A DNA stretch of 64,000 bases from Hydractinia symbiolongicarpus. Taxonomy: Eukaryota; Cnidaria; Hydrozoa; Anthoathecata; Hydractiniidae. This document shows positions 10,321 through 24,600 of this stretch, piece by piece; the first letter of the stretch is position 1, and each line of letters starts with the position of its first letter. A program made the position numbers and the translations under genes. The DNA lies in NCBI RefSeq assembly GCF_029227915.1, contig NC_079888.1:13067001-13131000 (forward strand), written 5' to 3'. Under the pieces are notes generated by a model. That model did not search any database, was not told where the DNA came from, and saw nothing but the letters and a program-made list of their open reading frames with translations.

Positions 10321-12505
10321 ACCGGTGACCACCTATCTGGGCGCGTGGAACCCCGTGATTTACGTGTAGGGCTTTTAATAAGCTGTAAAAGGTCATATTA
10401 CGGCTTTGGAAAGACTCTGTGCGTACTTGGAGACCTTATAAAGCCCCCGCTTTAAGGAAAACGACTTAGGACGTTGTAGGCGATTGAGACTGGGAGGAAT
10501 GGACCGATGGGCTAATGTCTGGGCACCTGGAACCACGTGATTTACGTGTGCGGCCTTTAAAATGCCGTAAAAGGCCATATTACAGCCTTTGAAAGCCTGT
10601 GCAGGTAGTTAGAGGTGTTCTAATAGCCTGGCGCTAAGGAAAACGACTTGGCACGTCCTAGTGGATTGACACTGGAAGGAATAGACCGATAGCAGCCTGT
10701 CTGGGCGAGTGGAACAACGTGATTTACAGGTAGGACCCTAATTTGGCCGTAAATTGCCATAATATAGCGTTTGAAAGCCTGTGCAGGTAGTTAAAGGTGT
10801 TCTAAGGGCATGGCGGTAAAGAAAATGACTTGGGACGACGTAGTCCTCTAGACTGGAAGGAATAGACCGATCGGCGGCTGTCTGGGCGAGCGGAACAACG
10901 TGGTTAACAGGTAGGACCATATTTTAGTCGTAAAAGGCCATATTACAGCAATTGAAGGACTATGTACGTACTTGGAGATCTTCTAAAGATCTGACGATAA
11001 GGAAAACGACTTGGGACGTCGTAGTCCATTGAGACTGGGAGGAATAGACCGATGACCACCTATCTGGGCGCGTGGAATCCCATGATTTACATGTAGGGCT
11101 TACAATAAGCTGTAAAAGGTCATATTACGGCTTTGGAAAGACTCTGTGCGTTATTGGAGACCTTATAAAGCCCCCGCTTTAAGGAAAACGACTTGGGACG
11201 TCGTTGTCCATTAAGACCGAAAGTAATCGACCTATGGACTAATGTCTGAGCACCTGGAACCACGTGATTTACGTGTACGGCCTTTAAAAAGCCGTAAAAA
11301 GCCATATTACAGCCTTTGAAAGCCTGTGCAGGTAGTTAGAGGTGTTCTAAGGGCCTGACGGTAAGGAAAATGACTTATGACGTCGTAGTCCATTGAGACT
11401 GGAAGGAATAGATCGATGACCACCTATATAGGCGCTTTTAACACCGTGATTTACGTGTACGGCCTTTAATAATCCGTAAAAGGCCATATTACAGCCTTTG
11501 AAAGCCTGTGAAGGTAGTTAGAGGTGTTCTAAACGCCTGGCGGTAAGGAAAATGACTTGGGACGTCGTAATTCTTTAGACTGGAAGGAATAGACCGATCG
11601 GCGGCTGTCTGGGCGAGTGGAACAACGTGATTAACAGGTAGGACCATATTTTAGTCTTAAAAGGCCATATTACAGCAATTGAAGGACTATGTACGTACTT
11701 GGAGATCTTCTAAAGATCTGACGATAAGGAAAACGACTTGAGACGTCGTTGTCCATTGACACTGGAAGGAATAGATCGATGACCACTTATATAGGCGCTT
11801 TTAAAACCGTGATTTACGTGTACGGCCTTTAATAAGCCGTAAAAGGCCATATTACAGCCTTTGAAAGCCTGTCAAGGTAGTTAGTTAGAGGTGTTCTAAA
11901 CGCCTGGCGGTAAGGAAAATGACTTGGGACGTCGTAATTCTTTAGACTAAAAGGAATAGACCGATCGGCGGCTGTCTGGGCGAGTGGAACAACGTGATGA
12001 ACAGGTAGGACCATATTTTAGTCTTAAAAGGCCATATTACAGCAATTGAAGGACTATGTACGTACTTGGAGATCTTCTAAAGATCTGACGATAAGGAAAA
12101 CGACTTGAGACGTCGTTGTCCATTGACACTGGAAGGAATAGACCGATGAACGCCTGTCTGGGCGAGTGGACCAACGTGATTTACGCGGAGGACCCTAATT
12201 TCGTCATAAGAGGCCATATTATAACATTTGAAAGCCTGTGCAGGTAGTTAGAGGTGTTCTAATAGCCTGGCGCTAAGGAAAACGACTTGGCACGTCCTAG
12301 TTGATTGAGACTGAAAGAAATAGACCGATGGGCGAATGTCTGGGCACCTGGAACCACCTGATATACATGTACGGCCTTTATTAAGCCGTAAAAGGCCATA
12401 TTGCAGCCTTTGAAAGCCTGTGCAGGTAGTTAGAGGTGTTCTAATAGCCTGGCGCTAAGGAAAACGACTTGGCACGTCCTAGTCGATTGAGACTGGGAGG
12501 AATAG
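10295..12505. repeat. Higher-order repeat, 12 monomers, copy 2
   Basis: Second copy of the 12-monomer block. Its right end is marked by the switch from 'gaccaccta tctgggcgcg' in copy 1 to 'tataggcgctttt' at about 12,513. Its last four monomers themselves belong to a four-monomer repeat that continues to the right. Confidence 0.85.
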
Positions 12506-13720
12506 ACCGGTGACCACCTATATAGGCGCTTTTAACACCGTGATTTACGTGTACGGCCTTTAATAAGCCGTAAAAGGCCATATTACAGCCTTTGAAAGCC
12601 TGTCAAGGTAGTTAGTTAGAGGTGTTCTAAACGCCTGGCGGTAAGGAAAATGACTTGGGACGTCGTAATTCTTTAGACTGGAAGGAATAGACCGATCGGC
12701 GGCTGTCTGGGCGAGTGGAACAACGTGATTAACAGGTAGGACCATATTTTAGTCTTAAAAGGCCATATTACAGCAATTGAAGGACTATGTACGTACTTGG
12801 AGATCTTCTAAAGATCTGACGATAAGGAAAACGACTTGAGACGTCGTTGTCCATTGACACTGGAAGGAATAGACCGATGAACGCCTGTCTGGGCGAGTGG
12901 ACCAACGTGATTTACGTGGAGGACCCTAATTTCGTCATAAGAGGCCATATTATAACATTTGAAAGCCTGTGCAGGTAGTTAGAGGTGTTCTAATAGCCTG
13001 GCGCTAAGGAAAACGACTTGGCACGTCCTAGTTGATTGAGACTGAAAGAAATAGACCGATGGGCGAATGTCTGGGCACCTGAAACCACCTGATATACGTG
13101 TACGGCCTTTATTAAGCCGTAAAAGGCCATATTGCAGCCTTTGAAAGCCTGTGCAGGTAGTTAGAGGTGTTCTAATAGCCTGGCGCTAAGGAAAACGACT
13201 TGGCACGTCCTAGTCGATTGAGACTGGGAGGAATAGACCGGTGACCACCTATATAGGCGCTTTTAACACCGTGATTTACGTGGACGGCCTTTAATAAGCC
13301 GTAAAAGGCCATATTACAGCCTTTGAAAGCCTGTCAAGGTAGTTAGAGGTGTTCTAAACGCCTGGCGGTAAGGAATATGACTTGCGACGTCGTAATTCTT
13401 TAGACTGGAAGGAATAGACCGATCGGCGGCTGTTTGGGCGAGTGGAACAACGTGATTAACAGGTAGGACCATATTTTAGTCTTAAAAGGCCATATTACAG
13501 CAATTGAAGGACTATGTACGTACTTGGAGATCTTCTAAAGATCTGACGATAAGGAAAACGACTTGAGACGTCGTTGTCCATTGACACTGGAAGGAATAGA
13601 CCGATGAACGCCTGTCTGGGCGAGTGGACCAACGTGATTTACGTGGAGGACCCAAATTTCGTCATAAGAGGCCATATTATAACATTTGAAAGCCTGTGCA
13701 GGTAGTTAAAGGTGTTATAA
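11770..13720. repeat. Four-monomer (about 730 bp) tandem repeat
   Basis: Three consecutive copies of a four-monomer block beginning near 'ccacctatataggcgctttt' at about 11,785, 12,516 and 13,247. The offset between the first two is 731, because both carry the extra 'ttag' in 'gtagttagttagagg'. The third lacks those 4 bp. The order inside the block is a TACGGC-stem/P monomer, an R monomer with 'agatcttctaaagatct', a 'gaggaccctaatttcgtcataagagg'/P monomer, then another P monomer. A related block was already present near 9,600, inside copy 1 of the 12-mer. Confidence 0.75.
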
Positions 13721-15600
13721 TGGCATGGCGGTAAGGAAAATGACTTGGGACGACGTAGTCCTCTAGACTGGAAGGAATAGACCGATCGGCGGCTGTCTGG
13801 GCGAGCGGAACAACGTGATTAACAGGTAGGACCATATTTTAGTCGTAAAAGGCCATATTACAGCAATTGAAGGACTATGTACGTACTTGGAGATCTTCTA
13901 AAGATCTGACGATAAGGAAAACGACTTGGGACGTCGTAGTCCATTGAGACTGGGAGGAATAGACCGATGACCACCTATCTGGGCGCGTGGAATCCCATGA
14001 TTTACATGTAGGGCTTACAATAAGCTGTAAAAGGTCATATTACAGCTTTGGAAAGACTCTGTGCGTACTTGGAGACCTTATAAAGCCCCCGCTTTAAGGA
14101 AAACGACTTGGGACGTCGTTGTCCATTAAGACCGAAAGTAATCGACCTATGGGCTAATGTCTGAGCACCTGGAACCAGGTGATTTACGTGTACGGCCTTT
14201 AAAAAGCCGTAAAAGGCCATATTACAGCCTTTGAAAGCCTGTGCAGGTAGTTAGAGGTGTTCTAAGGGCCTGACGGTAAGTTAAATGTCTTGGGACGTCG
14301 TAGTCCATTGAGACTGGAAGGAATAGATCGATGACCACCTATATAGTCGCTTTTAACACCGTGATTTAAGTGTACGGCCTTTAATAAGCCGTAAAAGGCC
14401 ATATTACAGCCTTTGAAAGCCTGTGAAGGTAGTTAGAGGTGTTCTAAACGCCTGGCGGTAAGGAAAATGACTTGGGACGTCGTAATTCTTTAGACTGGAA
14501 GGAATAGACCGATCGGCGGCTGTCTGGGCGAGTGGAACAACGTGATTAACAGGTAGGACCATATTTTAGTCTTTAAAGGCCATATTACAGCAATTGAAGG
14601 ACTATGTACGTACTTGGAGATCTTCTAAAGATCTGACGATAAGGAAAACGACTTGAGACGTCGTTGTCCATTGACACTGGAAGGAATAGACCGATGAACG
14701 CCTGTCTGGGCGAGTGGACCAACGTGATTTACGTGGAGGACCCTAATTTCGTCATAAGAGGCCATATTATAACATTTGAAAGCCTGTGGAGGTAGTTAGA
14801 GGTGTTCTAATAGCCTGGCGCTAAGGAAAACGACTTGGCACGTCCTAGTTGATTGAGACTGAAAGAAATAGACCGATGGGCGAATGTCTGGGCACCTGGA
14901 ACCACCTGATATACGTGTACGGCCTTTATTAAGCCGTAAAAGGCCATATTGCAGCCTTTGAAAGCCTGTGCAGGTAGTTGGAGGTGTTGTAATAGCCTGG
15001 CGCTAAGGAAAACGACTTGGCACGCCTAGTCGATTGAGACTGGAAGGAATAGACCGGTGACCACCTATATAGGCGCTTTTAACACTGTGATTCACGTGTA
15101 CGGCCTTTAATAAGCCGTAAGAGGCCATGTTATAACTTTTGAAAGCCTATGCAGGTAGTTAGAGGTGTTCTTAAAGCCTGGCTTTAAGAAAAACGACTTG
15201 GCACGTCCTAGTCCATTGAGACTGGGAGGAATGGACCGATGGGCTAATGTCTGGGCACCTGGAACCACGTGATTTACGTGTGCGGCCTTTAAAAAGCCGT
15301 GAAAGGCCATATTACAGCCTTTGAAAGCCTGTACAGGTAGTTAGAGGTGTTCTAATAGCCTGGCGCTAAGGAAAACGACTTGGCACGTCCTAGTGGATTG
15401 ACACTGGAAGGAATAGACCGATGGCAGCCTGTCTGGGTGAGTGGAACAACGTGATTTACAGGTAGGACCCTAATTTGGCCGTAAATTGCCATAATATAGC
15501 CTTTGAAAGCCTGTGCAGGTAGTTAGAGGTGTTCTAAGGGCATGGGGGTAAGGAAAAAAACTTGGGACGTCGTTGTCCATTGAGTCTGGGAGGAATAGAC
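13720..15600. repeat. 182-bp satellite array (homogeneous core)
   Basis: Regular monomers continuing the core of the array. The stretch 13,690-14,900 repeats the subtype order seen at 8,600-10,100, with an R monomer, then a Q monomer with 'agggcttacaataagctgt', then P monomers. No non-satellite sequence is seen. Confidence 0.93.
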
Positions 15601-18050
15601 CGATGACCACCTATCTTGGCGCGTGGTACCCCGTGATTTACGTGTAGGGTTTATAATGAGCTGTAAAAGGTCATATTACGGTTTTGGGAAGATTCTGTGC
15701 GTACTTGGAGGCCTTATAAAGCCCCCGCCTTAAGGAAAAGGATTTGGGACGTCGTAGTCCATTAAGACCAAAAGTAATCGACCGATGGGCGAATGTCTGG
15801 GCACCTGGAACCACGTGATTTACGTGTGCGGCCTTTAAAAAGCCGTAAAAGGCCATATTACAGCCTTTGAAAGCCTGTGTAGGTAGTTAGAGGTGTTCTA
15901 AGGACCTGGCAGTAAGGAAAATGACTTGGGACGTTGTAGTCCATTGAGACTGGAAGGAATAGACCGATGACCACCTATCTAGGCGCTTTTAACCCCGTGA
16001 TTTACGTGTACGGCCTTTAATAAGCCGTAAAAGGCCATATTACAGCCTTTGAAAGCCTGTGCAGGTAGTTAGAGGTGTTGTAAGGGCCTGGCGGTAAGGA
16101 AAATGACATGGGACGTCGTAGTCCTTTAGACTGGAAGGAATAGACCGATCGGACACTGTCTAGGTGCGTGGAGCCACGTCACTTACGTGTAGGACGCTAA
16201 CTTAGTCTTAAAAGGCCATTTTGCAGCTGTTGAAAGCCTGTGCAGGTAGTTAGAGGTGTTCTAATAGCCTGGCGCTAAGGAAAACGACTTGGCACGTCCT
16301 AGTGGATTGACACTGGAAGAAATAGACCGATGGCAGCCTGTCTGGGCGAATGGAACAACGTGATTTACAGGTAGGACCCTAATTTGGCCGTAAATTGCCA
16401 TAATATAGCCTTTGAAAGCCTGTGCAGGTAGTTAGAGGTGTTCTAAGGGCATGGCGGTAAGGAAAAAAACTTGGGACGTCGTTGTCCATTGAGACTGGAA
16501 GGAATAGACCGATGACCACCTATCTAGGCGCTTTTAACCCCGTGATTTACGTGTACGGCCTTTAATAAGCCGTAAAAGGCCATATTACAGCCTTTGAAAG
16601 CCTGTGCAGGTAGTTAGAGGTGTTCTAAACGCCTGGCGGTAAGGAAAATGACTTGGGACGTCCAAGTCCTTTAGACTGGGAGGAATAGACCGATCGGCGG
16701 CTGTCTGGGCGAGTGGAACAACGTGATTAACAGGTAGGACCATATTTTAGTCGTAAAAGGCCATATTACAGCAATTGAAGGACTATGTACGTACTTGGAG
16801 ATCTTCTAAAGATATGACGATAAGGAAAACGACTTGGGACGTCGTAGTCCATTGACACTGGAAGGAATAGACCGATGAACGCCTGTCTGGGCGAGTGGAC
16901 CAACGTCATTTACGTGGAGGACCCTAATTTTGTCATAAGAGGGCATATTATAACATTTGAAAGCCTGTGCAGGGAGTTAGAGGTGTTCTAATAGTCTGGC
17001 GCTAAGGAAAACGACTTGGCACGTCCTAGTTGATTGAGACTGAAAGAAATAGACCGATGGGCGAATGTCTGGGCACCTGGAACCACCTGATATACGTGTA
17101 CGGCCTTTATTAAGCCTTAAAAGGCCATATTGCAGCCTTTGAAAGCCTGTGCAGGTGGTTAGAGGTGTTCTACTAGCCTGGCGCTAAGGAAAACGACTTG
17201 GCACGTCGTAGTCCATTAAGACTGAAAGGAATAGACCGATGGGCGAATGTCTGGGCACCTGAAATCACGTGATTTACGTGTACGGCTTTATTAAGCCGTA
17301 AAAGGCCATATTGCAGCCTGTAAAAGCCTGTGCAGGTAGTTAGAGATGTTCTAATAGCCTGGTGCTAAGGAAAACGACTTGGCACGTCCTAGTCGATTGA
17401 GACTGGAAGGAATAGACCGATCGGTCACAGTCTAGGTGCGTGGAACGACATCACTTACGTTTAGGATCCTAATTTGGTCGTAAAAGGCCATACTACAGCA
17501 TTCGAAGGACTATGCACGTACTTGGAGATCTTCTAAAGATCTGACAATAAGGAAAACGACTTAGGACGTCGTAGTCCATTGAGACTGGAAGGAATAGACC
17601 GATGAACGCCTGTCCGGGCGAGTGGATCAACGTGATTTACGTGCAGGACCCTAATTTGGTCGTAAGAGGCCATGTTATAACTTTTGAAAGCCTGTGTAGG
17701 TAGTTAGAGGTGTTCTAAGGGCCTGGCGCTAAGGAAAACGACTTGGCACGTGCTAGTCGATTGAGACTGGGAGGAATAGACCGATAACCACCTATCTTGG
17801 CGCGTGGTACCCCGTGATTTACGTGTAGGGTTTATAATGAGCTGTAAAAGGTCATATTACGGTTTTGGGAAGACTCTGTGCGTACTTGGAGACCTTATAA
17901 AGGCCCCGCTTTAAGGAAAACGACTTGGGGCGTCGTTGTCCATTAAGACCGAAAGTAATCGACCTATGGGCTAATGTCTGGGCACCTGGAACCACGTGAT
18001 TTACGTGTACGGCCTTTAAAAAGCCGTAAAAGGCCATATTACAGCCTTTG
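15600..18050. repeat. Long array segment S1, copy 1
   Basis: A run of about 13 monomers whose order and private variants recur at 30,112-32,960 and, with changes, at 37,960-40,400. Markers are 'cttggcgcgtggtacccc', 'gagctgtaaaaggtcatattacggttttggg', 'aaggaaaaaaacttggg', the 'gcagggagttagagg' variant and a 'gcaggtggttagagg' variant at 17,151. The offset to copy 2 is 14,510 at its left end and 14,872 further right. The 362-bp difference equals an extra pair of monomers in copy 2. Confidence 0.75.
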
Positions 18051-18600
18051 AAAGCCTGTGTAGGTAGTTAGAGGTGTTCTAAGGACCTGGCGGTAAGGAA
18101 AATGACTTGGGACGTTGTAGTCCATTGAGACTGGAAGGAATAGACCGATGACCACATATCTAGGCGCTTTTAACCCCGTGATTTACGTGTACGGCCTTTA
18201 ATAAGCCGTAAAAGGCCATATTACAGCCTTTGAAAGCCTGTGCAGGTAGTTAGAGGTGTTCTAAGGGCCTGGCGGTAAGGAAAATGACATGGGACGTCGT
18301 AGTCCTTTAGACTGGAAGGAATAGACTGGTGACCACCTATCTGGGCGAGTGGAACCCCGTGATTTACGTGTAGGGCTTTATAATAAGCTGTAAAAGGTCA
18401 TATTACGGCTTTGGAAAGACTCTGTGCGTACTTGGAGACCTTATAAAGCCCCCGCTTTAAGGAAAACGACTTGGGACGTCGTTGTCCATTAAGACCGAAA
18501 GTAATCGACCTATGGGCTAATGTCTGAGCACCTGGAACCACGTGATTTACGTGTACGGCCTTTAAAAAGCCGTAAAAGGCCATATTACAGCCTTTGAAAG
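17852..18600. repeat. Trimer higher-order repeat (about 546 bp): Q-P-P
   Basis: One Q monomer ('gtgcgtacttggagacc') followed by two P monomers, then Q again. The Q monomers lie 546 bp apart (17,852 and 18,398). The same trimer spacing recurs elsewhere: 22,580, 23,125 and 23,671 (545 and 546 bp), and 40,175, 40,721 and 41,266 (546 and 545 bp). The blocks 17,852-18,400 and 40,175-40,721 lie exactly 22,323 bp apart and share private variants. Confidence 0.75.
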
Positions 18601-21600
18601 CCTGTGCAGGTAGTTAGAGGTGTTCTAAGGGCCTGACGGTAAGGAAAATGTCTTGGGACGTCGTAGTCCATTGAGACTGGAAGGAATAGATCGATGACCA
18701 CCTATATAGGCGCTTTTAACACCGTGATTTACGTGTACGGCCTTTAATAAGCCGTAAAAGGCCATATTACAGCCTTTGAAAGCCTGTGAAGGTAGTTAGA
18801 GGTGTTCTAAACGCCTGGCGGTAAGGAAAATGACTTGGGACGTCGTAATTCTTTAGACTGGAAGGAATAGACCGATCGGCGGCTGTCTGGGCGAGTGGAA
18901 CAACGTGATTAACAGGTAGGACCATATTTTAGTCTTAAAAGGCCATATTACAGCAATTGAAGGACTATGTACGTACTTGGAGATCTTCTAAAGATCTGAC
19001 GATAAGGAAAACGACTTGAGACGTCGTTGTCCATTGACACTGGAAGGAATAGACCGATGAACGCCTGTCTGGGCGAGTGGACCAACGTGATTTACGTGGA
19101 GGACCCTAATTTCGTCATAAGAGGCCATATTATAACTTTTGAAAGCCTGTGCAGGTAGTTAGAGGTGTTCTAAGGGCCTGGCGGCAAGGAAAATGACTTG
19201 AGACGTCGTAGTCCTTTAGACTGGAAGAAATAGACCGATCGGCGACTGTCTAGGTGCGTGGAACCACGTGATTTACGTGTACGGCCTTTAATTAGCCGTA
19301 AAAGGCCATATTACAACTTTTAAAAGATTCTGTGCGTACTTGGAGACCTTATAAAGCCCCCGCTTTAAGGAAAACGACTTAGCACGTCCTAGGCGATTGA
19401 GACTGGGAGGAATGGACCGGTGGGCTAATGTCTGGGCACCTGGAACCACGTGATTTACGTGTGCGGCCTTTAAAAAGCCGTAAAAGGCCATATTGCAGCC
19501 TGTGAAAGCCTGTGCAGGTAGTTAGAGGTGTTCTAATAGCCTGGCGCTAAGGAAAACGACTTGGCACGTCCTAGTCGATTGAGACTGGGAGGAATAGACC
19601 GGTCACCACCTATCTGGGCGCGTGGAACCCCGTGATTTACGTGTAGGGCTTTTAATAAGCTGTAAAAGGTCATATTACGGCTTTGGAAAGACTCTGTGCG
19701 TACTTGGAGACCTTATAAAGCCCCGGCTTTAAGGAAAACGACTTAGCACGTCCTAGGCGATTGAGACTGGGAGGAATGGACCGATGGGCTAATGTCTGGG
19801 CACCTGGAACCACGTGATTTACGTGTGCGGCCTTTAAAAAGCCGTAAAAGGCCATATTACAGCCTTTGAAAGCCTGTACAGGTAGTTAGAGGTGTTCTAA
19901 TAGCCTGGCGCTAAGGAAAACGACTTGGCACGTCCTAGTGGATTGACACTGGAAGGAATAGACCGATGGCAGCCTGTCTGGGCGAGTGGAACAACGTGAT
20001 TTACAGGTAGGACCCTAATTTGGCCGTAAATTGCCATAATATAGCCTTTGAAAGCCTGTGCAGGTAGTTAGAGGTGTTCTAAGGGCATGGGGGTAAGGAA
20101 AAAAACTTGGGACGTCGTTATCCATTGAGTCTGGGAGGAATAGACCGATGACCACCTATCTTGGCGCGTGGTACCCCGTGTTTTACGTGTAGGGTTTATA
20201 ATGAGCTGTAAAAGGTCATATTACGGTTTTGGGAAGATTCTGTGCGTACTTGGAGGCCTTATAAAGCCTCCGCCTTAAGGAAAAGGATTTGGGACGTCGT
20301 AGTCCATTAAGACCAAAAGTAATCGACCGATGGGCGAATGTCTGGGCACCTGGAACCACGTGATTTACGTGTACATCCTTTAAAAAGCCGTAAAAGGCCA
20401 TATTACAGCCTTTGAAAGCCTGTGTAGGTAGTTAGAGGTGTTCTAAGGACCTGGCGGTAAGGAAAATGACATGGGACGTCGTAGTCCTTTAGACTGGAAG
20501 GAATAGACTGGTGACCACCTATCTGGGCGCGTGGAACCCCGTGATTTACGTGTAGGGTTTATAATGAGCTGTAAAAGGTCATGTTACGGTTTTGGGAAGA
20601 CTCTGTGCGTACTTGGAGACCTTATAAAGCCCCCGCCTTAAGGAAAACGACTTAGGACGTCGTAGTCCATTAAGACCAAAAGTAATCGACTGATGGGCGA
20701 ATGTCTGGGCACCTGGAACCACGTGATTTACGTGTACGGCCTTTAAAAAGCCGTAAAAGGCCATATTACAGCCTTTGAAAGCCTGTGTAGGTAGTTAGAG
20801 GTGTTCTAAGGACCTGGCGGTAAGGAAAATGACTTGGGACGTTGTAGTCCATTGAGACTGGAAGGAATAGACCGATCGGCGGCTGTCTGGGCGAGTGGAA
20901 CAACGTGATTAACAGGTAGGACCATATTTTAGTCTTAAAAGGCCATATTACAGCAATTGAAGGACTATGTACGTACTTGGAGATCTTCTAAAGATCTGAC
21001 GATAAGGAAAACGACTTGAGACGTCGTTGTCCATTGACACTGGAAGGAATAGACCGATGAACGCCTGTCTGGGCGAGTGGATCAACGTGATTTACGTGGA
21101 GGACCCCAATTGGATCGTAAGAGGCCATATTATAACATTTGAAAGCCTGTGCAGGTAGTTAGAGGTGTTCTAATAGCCTGGCGCTAAGGAAAACGACTTG
21201 GCACGTCCTAGTCGATTGAGACTGGAAGGAATAGACCGATCGGTCACTGTCTAGGTGCATGGAGCCACGTCACTTACGTGTAGGACGCTAATTTAGTCTT
21301 AAAAGGCCATTTTGCAGCTGTTGAAAGACTCTGTGCGCTCTTGGAGACCTTTTCAAGACCTGACCGTAAGGAAAACGACTTAGGACGTCGTAGTCCATTG
21401 AGACTGAAAGGAATAGACCGATGAACGCCTGTCTGGGCGAGTGGAACAACGTGGTTAACGTGACGGACCCTAATTTGGTCGTAAGAGGCCATATTATAAC
21501 CTTTGAAAGCCTCTGCAGGTAGTTAGAGGTGTTCTAATAGCCTGGCGCTAAGGAAAACGACTTGGCACGTCCTAGTTGATTGAGACTGAAAGAAATAGAC

Positions 21601-24600
21601 CGGTGACCACCTATATAGGCGCTTTTAACACCGTGATTTACGTGTACGGCCTTTAATAAGCCGTAAAAGGCCATATTACAGCCTTTGAAAGCCTGTGAAG
21701 GTAGTTAGAGGTGTTCTAAACGCCTGGCGGTAAGGAAAATGACTTGGGACGTCGTAATTCTTTAGACTGGAAGGAATAGACCGATCGGCGGCTGTCTGGG
21801 CGAGTGGAACAACGTGATTAACAGGTAGGACCATATTTTAGTCTTAAAAGGCCATATTATAACATTTGAAAGCCTGTGCAGGTAGTTAAAGGTGTTCTAA
21901 GGGCATGGCGGTAAGGAAAATGACTTGGGACGACGTAGTCCTCTAGACTGGAAGGAATAGACCGATCGGCGGCTCTCTGTGCGAGTGGAACAACGTGATT
22001 AACAGGTAGGACCATATTTTAGTCTTAAAAGGCCATATTACAGCAATTGAAGGACTATGTACGTACTTGGAGATCTTCTAAAGATCTGACGATAAGGAAA
22101 ACGACTTGAGACGTCGTTGTCCATTGACACTGGAAGGAATAGACCGATCGGTCACTGTCTAGGTGCGTGGAGCCACGTCACTTACGTGTAGGACGCTAAT
22201 TTAGTCTTAAAAGGCCATTTTGCAGCTGTTGAAAGACTCTGTGCGCTCTTGGAGACCTTTTCAAGACCTGACCGTAAGGAAAACGACTTAGGACGTCGTA
22301 GTCCATTGAGACTGGAAGGAATAGACCGATGAACTCCTGTCTGGGCGAGTGGATCAACGTGATTTACGTGGAGGACCCCAATTGGATCGTAAGAGGCCAT
22401 ATTATAACCTGTGAAAGCCTGTGCAGGTAGTTAGAGGTGTTTTAATAGCCTGGCGCTAAGGAAAACGACTTGGCACATCCTAGTCGATTGATATTGGGAG
22501 GAATAGACCGATGACAACCTATCTGGGCGCGTGGAACCCCGTGATTTACGTGTAGGGCTTTATAATAAGCTGTAAAAGGTCATATTACGGCTTTGGAAAG
22601 ACTCTGTGCGTACTTGGAGACTTTATAAAGCCCCCGCTTTAAGGAAAACGACTTGGGACGTCGTAGTCCATTAAGACTGAAAGGAATAGACCGATGAACG
22701 CCTGTCTGGGCGAGTGGAACAACGTGGTTAACGTGACGGACCCTAATTTGGTCGTAAGAGGCCATATTATAACCTTTGAAAGCCTGTGCAGGTAGTTAAA
22801 GCTGTTCTAAGGGCATGGCGGTAAGGAAAATGACTTGGGACGACGTAGTCCTCTAGACTGGAAGGAATAGACCGATCGGCGGCTTTCTGGGCGAGCGGAA
22901 CAACGTGATTAACAGGTAGGAACATATTTTAGTCGTAAAAGGCCATATTACAGCAATTGAAGGACTATGTACGTACTTGGAGATCTTCTAAAGATCTGAC
23001 GATAAGGAAAACGACTTGGGACGTCGTAGTCCATTGAGACTGGGAGGAATAGACCGATGACCACCTATCTGGGCGCGTGGAATCCCATGATTTACATGTA
23101 GGGCTTACAATAAGCTGTAAAAGGTCATATTACGGCTTTAGAAAGACTCTGTGCGTACTTGGAGACCTTATAAAGCCCCCGCTTTAAGGAAAACGACTTG
23201 GGACGTCGTTGTCCATTAAGACCGAAAGTAATCGACCTATGGGGTAATGTCTGAGCACATGGAACCACGTGATTTACGTGTACGGCCTTTAAAAAGCCGT
23301 AAAAGGCCATATTACAACCCTTGAAAGCCTGTGCAGGTAGTTAGAGGTGTTCTAAGGGCCTGACGGTAAGGAAAATGACTTGGGACGTCGTAGTCCATTG
23401 AGACTGGAAGGAATAGACCGATGAACTCCTGTCTGGGCGAATGGATCAACGTGATTTACGTGGAGGACCCCAATTGGGCCGTAAGAGGCCATATTACAGG
23501 TTGTGAAAGCCTGTGCGGGTAGTTAGAGGTGTTCTAGGGGCCTGGCGGTAAGGAAAATGACACGGGACGTCGTAGTCCTTTAGACTGGAAGGAATAGACT
23601 GGTGACCACCTATCTGGGCGCGTGAAACCCCGTGATTTACGTGTAGGGCTTTATAATAAGCTGTAAAAGGTCATATTACGGCTTTGGAAAGACTCTGTGC
23701 GTACTTGGAGACCTTATAAAGCCCCCGCTTTAAGGAAAACGACTTGGGACGTCGTTGTCCATTAAGACCGAAAGTAATCGACCTATGGGCTAATGTCTGA
23801 GCACCTGGAACCACGTGATTTACGTGTACGGCCTTTAAAAAGCCGTAAAAGGCCATATTACAGCCTTTGAAAGCCTGTGCAGGTAGTTAGAGGTGTTCTA
23901 AACGCCTGGCGGTAAGGAAAATGACTTGGCACGTCCTAGTCGATTGAGACTGGAAGGAATAGACCGATCGGTCACTGTCTAGGTGCGTGGAACGACGTCA
24001 CTTACGTTTAGGATCCTAATTTAGTCGTAAAAGGCCATACTACAGCATTCGAAGGACTATGCACGTACTTGGAGATCTTCTAAAGATCTGACAATAAGGA
24101 AAACGACTTAGGACGTCGTAGTCCATTGAGACTGGAAGGAATAGACCGATGAACGCCTGTCCGGGCGAGTGGATCAACGTGATTTACGTGCAGGACCCTA
24201 ATTTGGTCGTAAGAGGCCATGTTATAACTTTTGAAAGCCTGTGCAGGTAGTTAGAGGTGTTCTAAAAGCCTGGCTTTAAAAAAAACGACTTGGCACGTCC
24301 TAGTCCATTGAGAATGGGAGGAATAGACCGATGACCACCTATCTGGGCGCGAGGAACCCCGTGATTTGCGTGTAGGGCTTTTGATAGCTGTAAAAGGTCA
24401 TATTACGGCTTTGGAAAGACTCTGTGCGTACTTGGAGACCTTAAAAAGCCCCCGCTTTAAGGAAAACGACTTGAAACGTTGTAGTCCATTAAGACTGAAT
24501 GGAATAGACCGATGGGCGAATGTTTGGGCACCTGCAACTACGTGATTTACGTGTACGGCCTTTAATAAGCCGTAAAAGGCCATATTACAGGCTGTGAAAG

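Noticed and set aside
19106-19125. CENP-B-box-like sequence around 'tttcgtcataagaggc'
   Set aside because: TTCG and the central A fit, but the second half differs at two of four core positions, and only one subtype has it.
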